Source: Candidatus Bathyarchaeum sp. (GTDB lineage Archaea; Thermoproteota; Bathyarchaeia; Bathyarchaeales; Bathyarchaeaceae). Taken from it: a stretch of 5,880 bases of DNA. Below, in pieces: positions 1 through 4,313 of this stretch. Under the pieces are notes generated by a model. The model was not told the origin of the DNA and did not search any database. It saw only the letters and a list, made by a program, of their open reading frames with translations. The translations under genes and the position numbers were made by a program. Numbering within the stretch: position 1 is the first letter of the stretch; each line of letters starts with the position of its first letter. Location of the stretch: positions 1 through 5,880 of the forward strand of contig SOJY01000096.1 in NCBI GenBank assembly GCA_004376385.1, written 5' to 3'.

Positions 1-371
1 AACCCGAAAAGTTCCTCAAAAAGTTCCAGAAAGAATTGGCAAAAAACAAAGTTGCACTTTTCGTCTGTTGTGGTAGCGCAAAGCCATTAACTAAGGGAGA
101 AGAGAAAACTAAGGAAATTGAAGATGCTAAAAGAAAATATCTTGAAGTAAAAGCAGCCAAATACAACCTGCAACCTGTCGCCTTGGGCTTGTTTGGAGGC
201 GTCTACGATTTTAACAATATGCCTTGGTGGTCCAAAAAATTTATGGGGTCACTTAAGCCGAAACTAGAGGAGGCTGGCGTCAAAGAAACAGAACCCGGAG
301 TCTACGACACAAGAGACTTGAACGCCATACGTAGCTGGGCAAAAGAAGTCGCCCAAAAAGCAAACTCCTAA
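1..371 (+). CDS. Flavodoxin-fold protein, C-terminal part (5' truncated by window edge)
   Basis: The reading frame is open from base 3 at the window edge to the TAA at 369-371 and gives about 122 residues. A TTG at 36 lies inside this frame and is an ordinary Leu codon, not a start. The fragment looks like the C-terminal half of a flavodoxin-domain protein of the Flavodoxin_5 / HemG-like type, which binds FMN and shuttles electrons. Visible features are a hydrophobic strand ending in two cysteines (KVALFVCCGS, about residues 16-25), a long charged helix, a second strand with the GLFGGVYDF segment, the aromatic NMPWWSKKFM stretch, and a closing helix after a Tyr-Asp turn (YDTRDLNAIRSWAKEVA). 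That closing Asp...IR.WA pattern is typical of the end of this family. The N-terminal FMN phosphate-binding loop lies outside the window, so cofactor binding cannot be confirmed. The physiological partner is unknown; a protoporphyrinogen-oxidase role is possible but unsupported. Confidence 0.72.
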   Translation, partial: PEKFLKKFQKELAKNKVALFVCCGSAKPLTKGEEKTKEIEDAKRKYLEVKAAKYNLQPVALGLFGGVYDFNNMPWWSKKFMGSLKPKLEEAGVKETEPGVYDTRDLNAIRSWAKEVAQKANS

Positions 372-383
372 ACCTGTGCAAAC

Positions 384-410
384 TTTCAAAATTGATGACA
401 CTTTGAAAAA
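384..410 (-). terminator. T-tract terminator of the tRNA-Met gene, with adjacent 7-bp inverted repeat
   Basis: Three bases past the encoded CCA end, the minus strand has five T (406-410 on the plus strand are A), the usual archaeal oligo-T termination signal for a tRNA. A 7-bp inverted repeat, TTTCAAA (384-390) and TTTGAAA (402-408), lies in the same gap. It might also help end the plus-strand flavodoxin transcript, but on that strand it is followed by A and not T, so I assign it mainly to the tRNA. Confidence 0.4.
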
Positions 411-413
411 GCT

Positions 414-522
414 TGGTGCCGGGGGCGGGAGTCGAGCCCGCGACTTCTGGGCACCTAATTTTTTAGGAGATTGCTCTCCAGATCATGAGTCTGGCGCCAT
501 AACCAGGCTAGGCTACCCCGGC
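414..522 (-). tRNA. Elongator tRNA-Met (anticodon CAT) with a variable-arm intron and encoded CCA
   Basis: Read on the minus strand, the gene folds into a full cloverleaf once 32 bases are removed. The acceptor stem is GCCGGGG/CCCCGGC with 7 perfect pairs. The D stem is GCC/GGC. The anticodon stem is CCAGA/TCTGG enclosing loop CTCATGA, with anticodon CAT. The T stem is GCGGG/CCCGC. The discriminator is A, followed by an encoded CCA (414-416). The GCCGGGG acceptor and the lack of three consecutive G-C pairs in the anticodon stem fit elongator Met and not initiator Met, which usually starts AGCGGGG in archaea. A tRNA-Ile2 whose CAU is modified is the main alternative, but the body looks like Met. 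The mature RNA would be 77 nt including CCA with a 4-base variable region, AGTC. The T loop reads CTCGACT, with C in place of the usual T54. The gene lies 81 bases downstream of the small cysteine protein on the same strand and may be co-transcribed with it; its own promoter is not obvious. Confidence 0.93.
444..475 (-). other. tRNA-Met intron in the variable region (relaxed bulge-helix-bulge)
   Basis: On the minus strand the 3' anticodon-stem strand TCTGG (482-478) is followed by AGA (477-475), the intron hairpin, then CCAGA (450-446) and AGT (445-443) before the T stem. TCTGG pairs with this intron CCAGA to form a central helix flanked by two 3-base bulges, AGA and AGT. The inner helix is GCA/TGC, then CCTAA/TTAGG with an AAAA loop and a 4-base one-sided bulge. 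Cutting after the second base of each bulge removes 32 bases and leaves a variable region of AGTC. The outer exon helix of a strict motif is absent, so this is the relaxed form known from archaeal introns at non-canonical positions. The cut sites are inferred; shifting both cuts by one base gives the same mature sequence. Confidence 0.8.
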
Positions 523-603
523 TTCTGTTTTTCTTTGCTATTTTGATGAATAACGGTGAATTAAGGTTTTCTGGATAAGGCGCCGGTTTTGGTGTCGTAG
601 CTT

Positions 604-819
604 TTAGTTCTCGTAAAGTTTTTGGTAGCGCTTGTTGATTTGACTGCATCCTCTGTTAGCTTCATTTACGAAGATACAAAGCTTAGAGCTGTCATCTTTG
701 GCTAACTTGTAACAGAAAGAGCACTGGGTTTTACCGATTCCAAAAAGCTTTCCCATATTCTCTTCACGAATTTTTGTACACAATTCTAATGCTACTTCTC
801 TGGGTACTGTGTTCTTCAT
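604..819 (-). CDS. Small cysteine-rich protein of unknown function (71 aa)
   Basis: The ATG start at 819-817 has a good ribosome site, GAAAGGA (minus strand, 831-825), five bases away, which supports a real gene. The 71-residue product is soluble and basic. It carries Cys14 and a cluster, Cys33-x2-Cys36-x11-Cys48-x9-Cys58, in the stretch from TQCSFCYKLA to NRGCSQINKRY. The four spaced cysteines suggest a small zinc-ribbon-like or other metal-binding fold, though Cys48 sits in a hydrophobic context (KLCIF). The N-terminal 30 residues look helical and charged. I do not recognise a named family. It lies upstream of tRNA-Met on the same strand. A possible TATA-like element (ATAATAAAC on the minus strand, near 847-856) lies at a suitable distance. 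Function unknown; confidence that it is coding is moderate to high because of the SD and the ordered cysteine pattern. Confidence 0.68.
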   Translation of the reverse strand: MKNTVPREVALELCTKIREENMGKLFGIGKTQCSFCYKLAKDDSSKLCIFVNEANRGCSQINKRYQKLYEN

Positions 820-1034
820 TGTTTTCCTTTCGTTCCCAAAATCAAGGTTTATTATGTTAAATGATAAGGTACTAACGGTTAAAGTGCCTATAAATTATCC
901 TCTGACGCCCATATACTTGAAAGCTCTAGGAGCCATGGATTAATATGAATACTACTTATCTTTGCTCAATAGAAACTGTATTATTGCTTAATGCTAATTA
1001 GTAAAATCATATGTTGATTCTTATTTTAACTTCT

Positions 1035-1048
1035 CAAAGGATATAAAC
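1035..1048 (+). promoter_or_regulatory. BRE/TATA-like promoter of the winged-helix gene
   Basis: CAAAG followed by GATATAAAC (TATA centre about 1044) resembles an archaeal BRE plus TATA box. A transcript start about 26 bases downstream would fall near 1070. That is upstream of the ATG at 1084 but downstream of the TTG at 1054, so this element decides the start in favour of 1084. There is no clear Shine-Dalgarno before 1084, which fits a short-leader message. Confidence 0.45.
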
Positions 1049-1083
1049 TATTCTTGCGTATAGTAGAAATTGGTTTTCAGCCT

Positions 1084-1410
1084 ATGAGACGCTCAAAATT
1101 GGAAATCCATATAGCGATTCTTCGGGCTCTGGCTTGCCATGGAAGATTAAAGCCAACCCATATTACGTATAAGGCTAACGTGAACTGTAGTGCTTTAAAA
1201 GCGTGCCTAGATTTTCTAATGGAACGTAATCTGATCAAGGAACAATCAATTAACAAAAAAAGACAAACAAGAAAAGTCTACTCCATTACAGACTTGGGTC
1301 TAACTGCACTCCGAAACGTCAAAAAAATAAACAATGCTCTCCATGTATTTGAAGAACCAAACATTCCCGGAATAGAGTTACCGTATGAAAATATGCGAAC
1401 TCCATTCTAA
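1084..1410 (+). CDS. Winged helix-turn-helix DNA-binding protein (archaeal HTH_45-like)
   Basis: The 108-residue protein has the build of the small archaeal winged-helix regulators. It opens with MRRSKLEIHIAILRAL (helix 1, residues 4-17), continues with KPTHITYKANVNCSALKACLDFLMERNLI (helix 2 and recognition helix, about 23-51), and then has a basic wing, KEQSINKKRQTRKVYSITDLG (52-72). The KPTHI.YKAN motif, followed by a ...L.FL...LI helix and a Y.IT..G wing, is characteristic. A helical tail (about 72-88) could mediate dimerisation, and the last 18 residues are acidic and Pro/Gly-containing. The frame also allows a TTG at 1054 (118 aa), but the family normally begins at M-R-R-S-K and the promoter at 1035-1048 argues against 1054. 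It probably acts as a transcription factor. No adjacent operator or target is evident, and it is flanked by unrelated genes. Ligand and regulon are unknown. Confidence 0.85.
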   Translation: MRRSKLEIHIAILRALACHGRLKPTHITYKANVNCSALKACLDFLMERNLIKEQSINKKRQTRKVYSITDLGLTALRNVKKINNALHVFEEPNIPGIELPYENMRTPF

Positions 1411-1459
1411 CTAACTCTTCAAATTTGCGGTTTACGTTATATACGTATAACTTTCTGTC

Positions 1460-1479
1460 GCCTCGTTTTTTGTCGGGGC
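1460..1479 (+). terminator. Hairpin/T-tract terminator after the winged-helix gene
   Basis: GCCTCG (1460-1465) pairs with CGGGGC (1474-1479), 6 bp with one G-T pair. The loop holds six consecutive T (1466-1471). It sits about 50 bases past the stop at 1410 in the gap between convergent genes. The oligo-T is the more likely archaeal termination signal and the hairpin may be secondary. Confidence 0.4.
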
Positions 1480-1480
1480 T

Positions 1481-1498
1481 AAAAATTACCCTAAAAAA
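1481..1498 (-). terminator. Oligo-T terminators for the minus-strand gene ending at 1522
   Basis: On the minus strand two T runs follow the TGA at 1524-1522: six T at 1498-1493 and five T at 1485-1481. Consecutive T tracts about 25-40 bases after a stop are typical archaeal terminators. Together with the plus-strand element at 1460-1479 they make this gap a two-way termination region. Confidence 0.45.
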
Positions 1499-1521
1499 CT
1501 AGAAACCGTTTTGTACGTTCA

Positions 1522-1803
1522 TCACCGGATGTAATATCGACGGTCGTCTGTCTTCTTTATTTTTCCGAGAAATACTCCGGCAAAATAATCTAACCACATT
1601 TGCTCTTGATAGTCTAAATCTGCTTCTCCAATTGTCACAGCACTGTCTTCCGAAACAGCTCCTGCTTTTCTAAGTTTATTAAGAATTTTGTAATGCATCT
1701 TGAATTGAAATCCGGAGAGAGACAAGCCATAAACCTTCTTGTTTTGTTCGATACTTTCAGTAGAGTGGAACGATAAATGACAAATGTTGAAGACTTTCGT
1801 CAA
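1522..1803 (-). CDS. Hypothetical protein, winged-helix-like C-terminal part (93 aa)
   Basis: The frame runs from a TTG at 1803-1801 to a TGA and gives 93 residues. The last about 58 look like a genuine folded domain. A helix (MHYKILNKLRKAGAVS, residues 36-51) leads into EDSAVTIGEADLD, then a helix rich in aromatics (QEQMWLDYFAGVFLGKI, 66-82), and ends KKTDDRRYYIR, which resembles the closing strand of a winged-helix wing. I cannot assign a family or function. The N-terminal 35 residues look less protein-like, and an in-frame ATG at 1698-1696 (58 aa) is a serious alternative. A TATA-like box (about 1826-1836) lies 25-30 bases before the TTG and favours the longer leaderless form; neither start has a strong ribosome site. 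The gene converges on the winged-helix gene at 1084. Confidence 0.55.
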   Translation of the reverse strand: MTKVFNICHLSFHSTESIEQNKKVYGLSLSGFQFKMHYKILNKLRKAGAVSEDSAVTIGEADLDYQEQMWLDYFAGVFLGKIKKTDDRRYYIR

Positions 1804-1825
1804 TTATCTTGCTGAAATTCCACTT

Positions 1826-1837
1826 AAATATACTATA
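1826..1837 (-). promoter_or_regulatory. TATA-like promoter upstream of the 93-aa gene
   Basis: On the minus strand, AGTATATTTAAG at 1837-1826 is a good archaeal TATA match. A transcript starting about 25 bases on would begin at or next to the TTG at 1803, which would make a leaderless message. A second TATA-like stretch, GATATAAATAG, lies further upstream near 1849-1860. Confidence 0.35.
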
Positions 1838-1937
1838 ACGTGTTGCCCCTATTTATATCAGGCTATAATATCTGACCGGTAGTTAGAAATTCTTACAACA
1901 AGTTGTTTTGTAAAGAAGATTTGGGTCACATGGCGTT

Positions 1938-1943
1938 CAAAAA
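1938..1943 (-). terminator. Oligo-T terminator after the 92-aa gene
   Basis: Six T on the minus strand, about 17 bases after the TAA at 1962-1960, within a pyrimidine-rich stretch (TTTTCTCTTTTTTG). This suggests the 92-aa gene ends here and is not read through into the next gene. Confidence 0.4.
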
Positions 1944-1959
1944 AGAGAAAATGATTTGT

Positions 1960-2238
1960 TTATTGCTTACCTGTAGATCGCTCGGCTTCTTCCTTCCACT
2001 TCTGTATCTTGAGTTTGTTGTCTCCCACCGTGAAGCTGATTTTCACTGGAACTGCAGAGTTTGTTTGGAATGGGAACATGCTGTCTTCAGCCAAGTCTAC
2101 AGGTACATAGATTAGATATTTGTCGTCTTTTCTCTTGAATAGGCGTCCTTTTGCTTCGTTAACCGTGACTACCACCAACCAAGAAGAATGCTGAAAGCTC
2201 AGCGAATATTTAAGCTTTTTATGGTTCTTTTGGCTCAT
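1960..2238 (-). CDS. Hypothetical small protein (92 aa), beta-rich core
   Basis: From the ATG at 2238-2236 the product is 92 residues. The core looks real: TVNEAKGRLFKRKDDKYLIYVPVDLAEDSMFPF (25-57), then VPVKISFTVGDNKLKIQKW (63-81). Alternating hydrophobic residues, the GRLF.RKD.KYLIY.P.DL..DSMFPF pattern and the late SF..GDNKL.I.KW strand suggest a compact beta-strand protein that is probably conserved in relatives, but I cannot name a family. There is no signal peptide, membrane segment or cysteine. The first 20 residues are basic and Ser-rich and may not be translated. A second TATA-like box at 2205-2214 would give a transcript starting near 2183, just before TTG (2178) and GTG (2175) codons that begin the LVVVTV strand. 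Another box near 2267-2277 suits the ATG. The start is therefore uncertain. Confidence 0.62.
   Translation of the reverse strand: MSQKNHKKLKYSLSFQHSSWLVVVTVNEAKGRLFKRKDDKYLIYVPVDLAEDSMFPFQTNSAVPVKISFTVGDNKLKIQKWKEEAERSTGKQ
2205..2214 (-). promoter_or_regulatory. TATA-like element inside the 5' end of the 92-aa ORF
   Basis: The minus strand reads CTTAAATATT here, close to the archaeal TATA consensus. Its centre is about 26-31 bases upstream of the TTG/GTG codons at 2178 and 2175, the usual spacing for a leaderless transcript. If active it shortens the protein to about 71-72 residues. Confidence 0.3.
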
Positions 2239-2266
2239 GGGGACGCTATTTTGACATTAAGGTAAG

Positions 2267-2277
2267 TTCCCATTATA
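2267..2277 (-). promoter_or_regulatory. TATA-like element upstream of the 92-aa ATG
   Basis: The minus strand holds ATGTATAATGG, centred about 34 bases before the ATG at 2238, giving a predicted transcript start near 2246 and a very short leader. It competes with the internal element at 2205-2214 as the true promoter. Confidence 0.3.
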
Positions 2278-2360
2278 CATTAAAAGTTAAACTTTAGGTG
2301 ATATGTTACTCTGTGTTCGTTTTCTCCTTGTCTCACCAGAACCATCAACACAACGGTCTC

Positions 2361-2395
2361 TTGAATGCAATCAATTACAGACCCAGTTGAATGCA
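2361..2395. repeat. 9-bp direct repeat TTGAATGCA, two copies
   Basis: TTGAATGCA occurs exactly at 2361-2369 and 2387-2395, 26 bases apart start to start. It lies in the 236-base gap between the 92-aa gene and the DedA gene, which has no convincing ORF. The spacing of between two and three helical turns would suit a tandem protein-binding site, but no function is shown. Confidence 0.5.
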
Positions 2396-2422
2396 TATGG
2401 AGATATGCCTTGGTCTTTTTTT
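2393..2422 (+). terminator. Hairpin plus T7 tract (terminator-like) in a gene-free gap
   Basis: GCATAT (2393-2398) and ATATGC (2403-2408) form a perfect 6-bp stem around GGAG, and seven T follow at 2416-2422. On the plus strand this looks like a transcript end, but there is no plus-strand gene upstream until 1410. It could end an unannotated short RNA, or be chance in AT-rich DNA. Confidence 0.3.
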
Positions 2423-2474
2423 ACGTGTCAATAGGAATTTCGCTGGGTTTCCATTATCATAGAATGTTTGGTAG

Positions 2475-3071
2475 TTAGTCAACTTTTTTGCCGCCAACAT
2501 GCTTCTCAAAAAGTTTCTCCCAATCAATCCTAATCATTGCCACAATTATAACAATCAGGAGAGCGGACGTGATCACTGCTCCTAGTAATCCGGACCCGCC
2601 AAACAGACTTTCAATCATAGTGATGGACTGTTGACCGCTGTAAGCCAGAATAAAAGTCATCAGCGTCTTACCTAAAAGGGCTGGTATGAAGGCTTTCAAA
2701 AACGGGTAACGCACCACACCCAACGGAATGAAAAGCAGATCATCAGGCAGTGGCGTCAGGGCAAAGAGAAAGATTGCAATGGGTCCATGCCGGTCAAAGA
2801 TTTTCACCATATAATCCATCTTTCTACGTCTTTTCTCACTCACTGCTGCTCTTCCGTAGTAGCCGAGTGCGTATCCGGAGAATTCGCCGAGAGCAGCACC
2901 TAACCCGCCACTGACTGCGACAAAAAAGGGATCTAAAACACTTCCTAGAAAAAAGATTACAATCGTATAGGGTATAGGAAAGACAACAGACACAGAGCCA
3001 ATGAAGCTTATGATAAACACACCAAGATAACTAAACTGAAGCGCAAACTGCGTCATCCACTCTTCAAGCAA
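2475..3071 (-). CDS. DedA/VTT-domain (SNARE-associated Golgi-type) membrane protein
   Basis: The 198-residue integral membrane protein matches the DedA/YqaA/VTT superfamily, members of which act as lipid (undecaprenyl-phosphate or phospholipid) translocases or are linked to membrane homeostasis. Hallmarks in order are FPIPY (31-35) before a re-entrant hydrophobic segment, E63FSGYALGYYGR74 (the E..GY..G..GR motif), the amphipathic IFDRHGP (91-97), LTPLPDD (105-111) and GVVRYPFLKA with GK (118-135). Hydrophobic stretches fall at about 12-43, 49-72, 97-120, 124-146 and 160-181, and the tail is basic and cytoplasmic. The length is normal for the short archaeal forms. The TTG start at 3071 is supported by a GGAGATGAGGG ribosome site (minus strand, 3086-3076) four bases away; ATG at 3056 is possible but would lose the first five residues. 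It lies 145 bases downstream of the antiporter on the same strand and may be independent. The substrate is unknown. Confidence 0.9.
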   Translation of the reverse strand: MLEEWMTQFALQFSYLGVFIISFIGSVSVVFPIPYTIVIFFLGSVLDPFFVAVSGGLGAALGEFSGYALGYYGRAAVSEKRRRKMDYMVKIFDRHGPIAIFLFALTPLPDDLLFIPLGVVRYPFLKAFIPALLGKTLMTFILAYSGQQSITMIESLFGGSGLLGAVITSALLIVIIVAMIRIDWEKLFEKHVGGKKVD

Positions 3072-3216
3072 ACAGCCCTCATCTCCAACATCGGTATGTA
3101 TTTCACGTTACCAAATGTTGCTTTAACTTTTTTCGGAAAACACAAGGATAAAGGAGGCTTGACTGGATGAAACCAAGTTCTGCAAAATCAATGAATCAAT
3201 TTTTTGTCCTTTTGCT

Positions 3217-4164
3217 CTATGCAATAGTATAGGATGTCTGGAAAATGAACGCTAAACCGGCTGTGGCTAGCATCATTACTCCCCACGTTCTTGAGACGTT
3301 GTTACTTAGCTTGTTTAATGCAAACAGCATCAAAGTTGAAATCACCATGAATGGGGCAGTCAACAAAAGTTCAGATAATGAGACGCTGAATGAAGAAGTC
3401 AGTCCAACAAGCCCAAACACAAGAGTAAGTGTTAGAATGTTATCGCCTATCACGTTGCCAATCACTATGTCCTGTTCGCCAGCAAGGGCTGCAGCAACAG
3501 ATACAGCCAATTCTGGAACAACACACCCAAGGGCAACAACTGTGAGTCCCACATAGAACTGGTTTAAACCAAAAATTTCAGAGATGGAAATGGCGCTGAA
3601 TACTAGCAGAAACGTGCTGATTACTAGAGCGCCACCGCCCAATAGAATGTCAGTGCTCACGTTCTTTAAACTGCGTTTAGGTTCTTCGCATTCTTCATGA
3701 ACGCTGCAGTTTCCCTTGCGGATAGAATAGTAGATGAAAACGGGGTAAACTGCAACAAAAATTGCTCCTATCCACCATGTCACCATTTGTGTAACTGCCA
3801 GTACAGCTATCATCAAGATGCTTAACCCAATCATGAAGAAGCATTCTTTGCTTATTGATGAATTTTTTATTTTGAGTCCGCCTACTAAGCCGCAGACTCC
3901 TATGATAAGCGGAATATTGTAGATGTTAGAGCCAATTATGTTACCTAATGCTAAGTGGGATGAACCTAGAAAAACAGAAAACAGGGAACTTAGAAGCTCA
4001 GGTAAAGCTGTCACGGAAGCCACAAACACTGTTCCCACAACTACTTTGCTTATGTTTAAGCATGAAGATAATCCAGTGGCTCCTCTCACTACTCTTTTAG
4101 AGCCCCAACAGAGTATCAGCACGCTTACCGCCAATGCTAGGATGCTTAACACTAAAGTTTCCAC
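3217..4164 (-). CDS. Cation/Ca2+ antiporter, CaCA superfamily (NCX_Mj/YrbG-like)
   Basis: This 315-residue protein of about ten membrane helices has the two inverted alpha repeats of sodium/calcium exchanger-type carriers, which exchange cations across the cell membrane. Repeat 1 holds GTVFVASVTALPELLSS (44-60, Glu56) and LALGNIIGSNIYNI (71-84, Ser79, Asn83). Repeat 2 holds GLTVVALGCVVPELAVS (206-222, Glu218) and IGNVIGDNILTL (235-246). Both key glutamates are kept. From what I recall of the Methanocaldococcus NCX structure, several other ligands differ: Ser51 is Ala53, Ser210 is Val215, Ser236 is Asp241 and Asp240 is Thr245. Exact ion specificity is therefore uncertain. A short central loop (about 150-170) contains Cys153, Cys159 and acidic residues. 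The GTG start is well supported by GGTGA (minus strand, 4175-4171) six bases away and a TATA box at 4204-4212. The gene is divergent from the oxidoreductase at 4314. The length is normal for the family. Confidence 0.92.
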   Translation of the reverse strand: METLVLSILALAVSVLILCWGSKRVVRGATGLSSCLNISKVVVGTVFVASVTALPELLSSLFSVFLGSSHLALGNIIGSNIYNIPLIIGVCGLVGGLKIKNSSISKECFFMIGLSILMIAVLAVTQMVTWWIGAIFVAVYPVFIYYSIRKGNCSVHEECEEPKRSLKNVSTDILLGGGALVISTFLLVFSAISISEIFGLNQFYVGLTVVALGCVVPELAVSVAAALAGEQDIVIGNVIGDNILTLTLVFGLVGLTSSFSVSLSELLLTAPFMVISTLMLFALNKLSNNVSRTWGVMMLATAGLAFIFQTSYTIA

Positions 4165-4203
4165 GAATATTCACCGTAGTTCTCATAGCAACTTCAAGGC
4201 GAC

Positions 4204-4212
4204 GATATAAAC
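4204..4212 (-). promoter_or_regulatory. TATA box of the antiporter gene
   Basis: The minus strand reads GTTTATATC, a close match to the archaeal TATA consensus. A transcript start about 26 bases on falls near 4182, giving a leader of about 17 bases that still contains the GGTGA ribosome site at 4175-4171 ahead of the GTG start. Confidence 0.55.
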
Positions 4213-4260
4213 ATATCTTAGAAAGATAACTCGGGTGCAGTAACAAAAACAGGTTTTTGG

Positions 4261-4282
4261 CTATAATGTAAGAATTTAATAG
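4261..4282 (+). promoter_or_regulatory. Promoter region of the oxidoreductase gene (two TATA-like boxes)
   Basis: Two AT boxes precede the ATG at 4314: CTATAATG (4261-4268) and TTTAATA (4275-4281). With usual spacing they would start transcription near 4291 or near 4304. Which one is used decides whether the inverted repeat at 4294-4310 is in the message or acts only in DNA. Confidence 0.4.
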
Positions 4283-4293
4283 GTTTGTCGAGA

Positions 4294-4310
4294 GTATCAA
4301 GGGCTGATAC
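4294..4310. repeat. 6-bp inverted repeat just upstream of the oxidoreductase ATG
   Basis: GTATCA (4294-4299) and TGATAC (4305-4310) are exact inverted copies around AGGGC, three bases before the ATG. It could be a repressor operator at the transcript start or an RNA hairpin whose loop holds the only SD-like purines (AGGG) available to this start. Confidence 0.5.
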
Positions 4311-4313
4311 ACA

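Noticed and set aside
36..371. A 111-aa gene starting at the TTG at 36
   Set aside because: The frame is open back to the window edge with protein-like sequence (PEKFLKKFQKE...), so the TTG is an internal Leu codon of a longer flavodoxin-type protein.
391..560. TGATGA sequences at about 393-398 and 543-548 as box C of C/D sRNAs
   Set aside because: No CTGA box D or D' at suitable distance and no terminal stem, so a C/D RNA is not supported.
455..649. 64-aa minus-strand ORF
   Set aside because: It runs through the tRNA-Met gene and overlaps the better-supported 71-aa gene in another frame; the translation has no recognisable domain.
1054..1083. TTG start giving the winged-helix protein ten extra residues
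   Set aside because: A transcript from the TATA box at 1040-1048 would begin after this TTG, and the family typically begins at the M-R-R-S-K found at 1084.
1903..2115. 70-aa plus-strand ORF
   Set aside because: Mostly antisense to the 92-aa gene, with an unlikely composition and no ribosome site; a shadow frame.
3245..4210. Plus-strand ORFs 3245-3556 and 3923-4210
   Set aside because: Both are antisense to the alpha repeats of the antiporter, whose membrane-protein reading frame is unambiguous.
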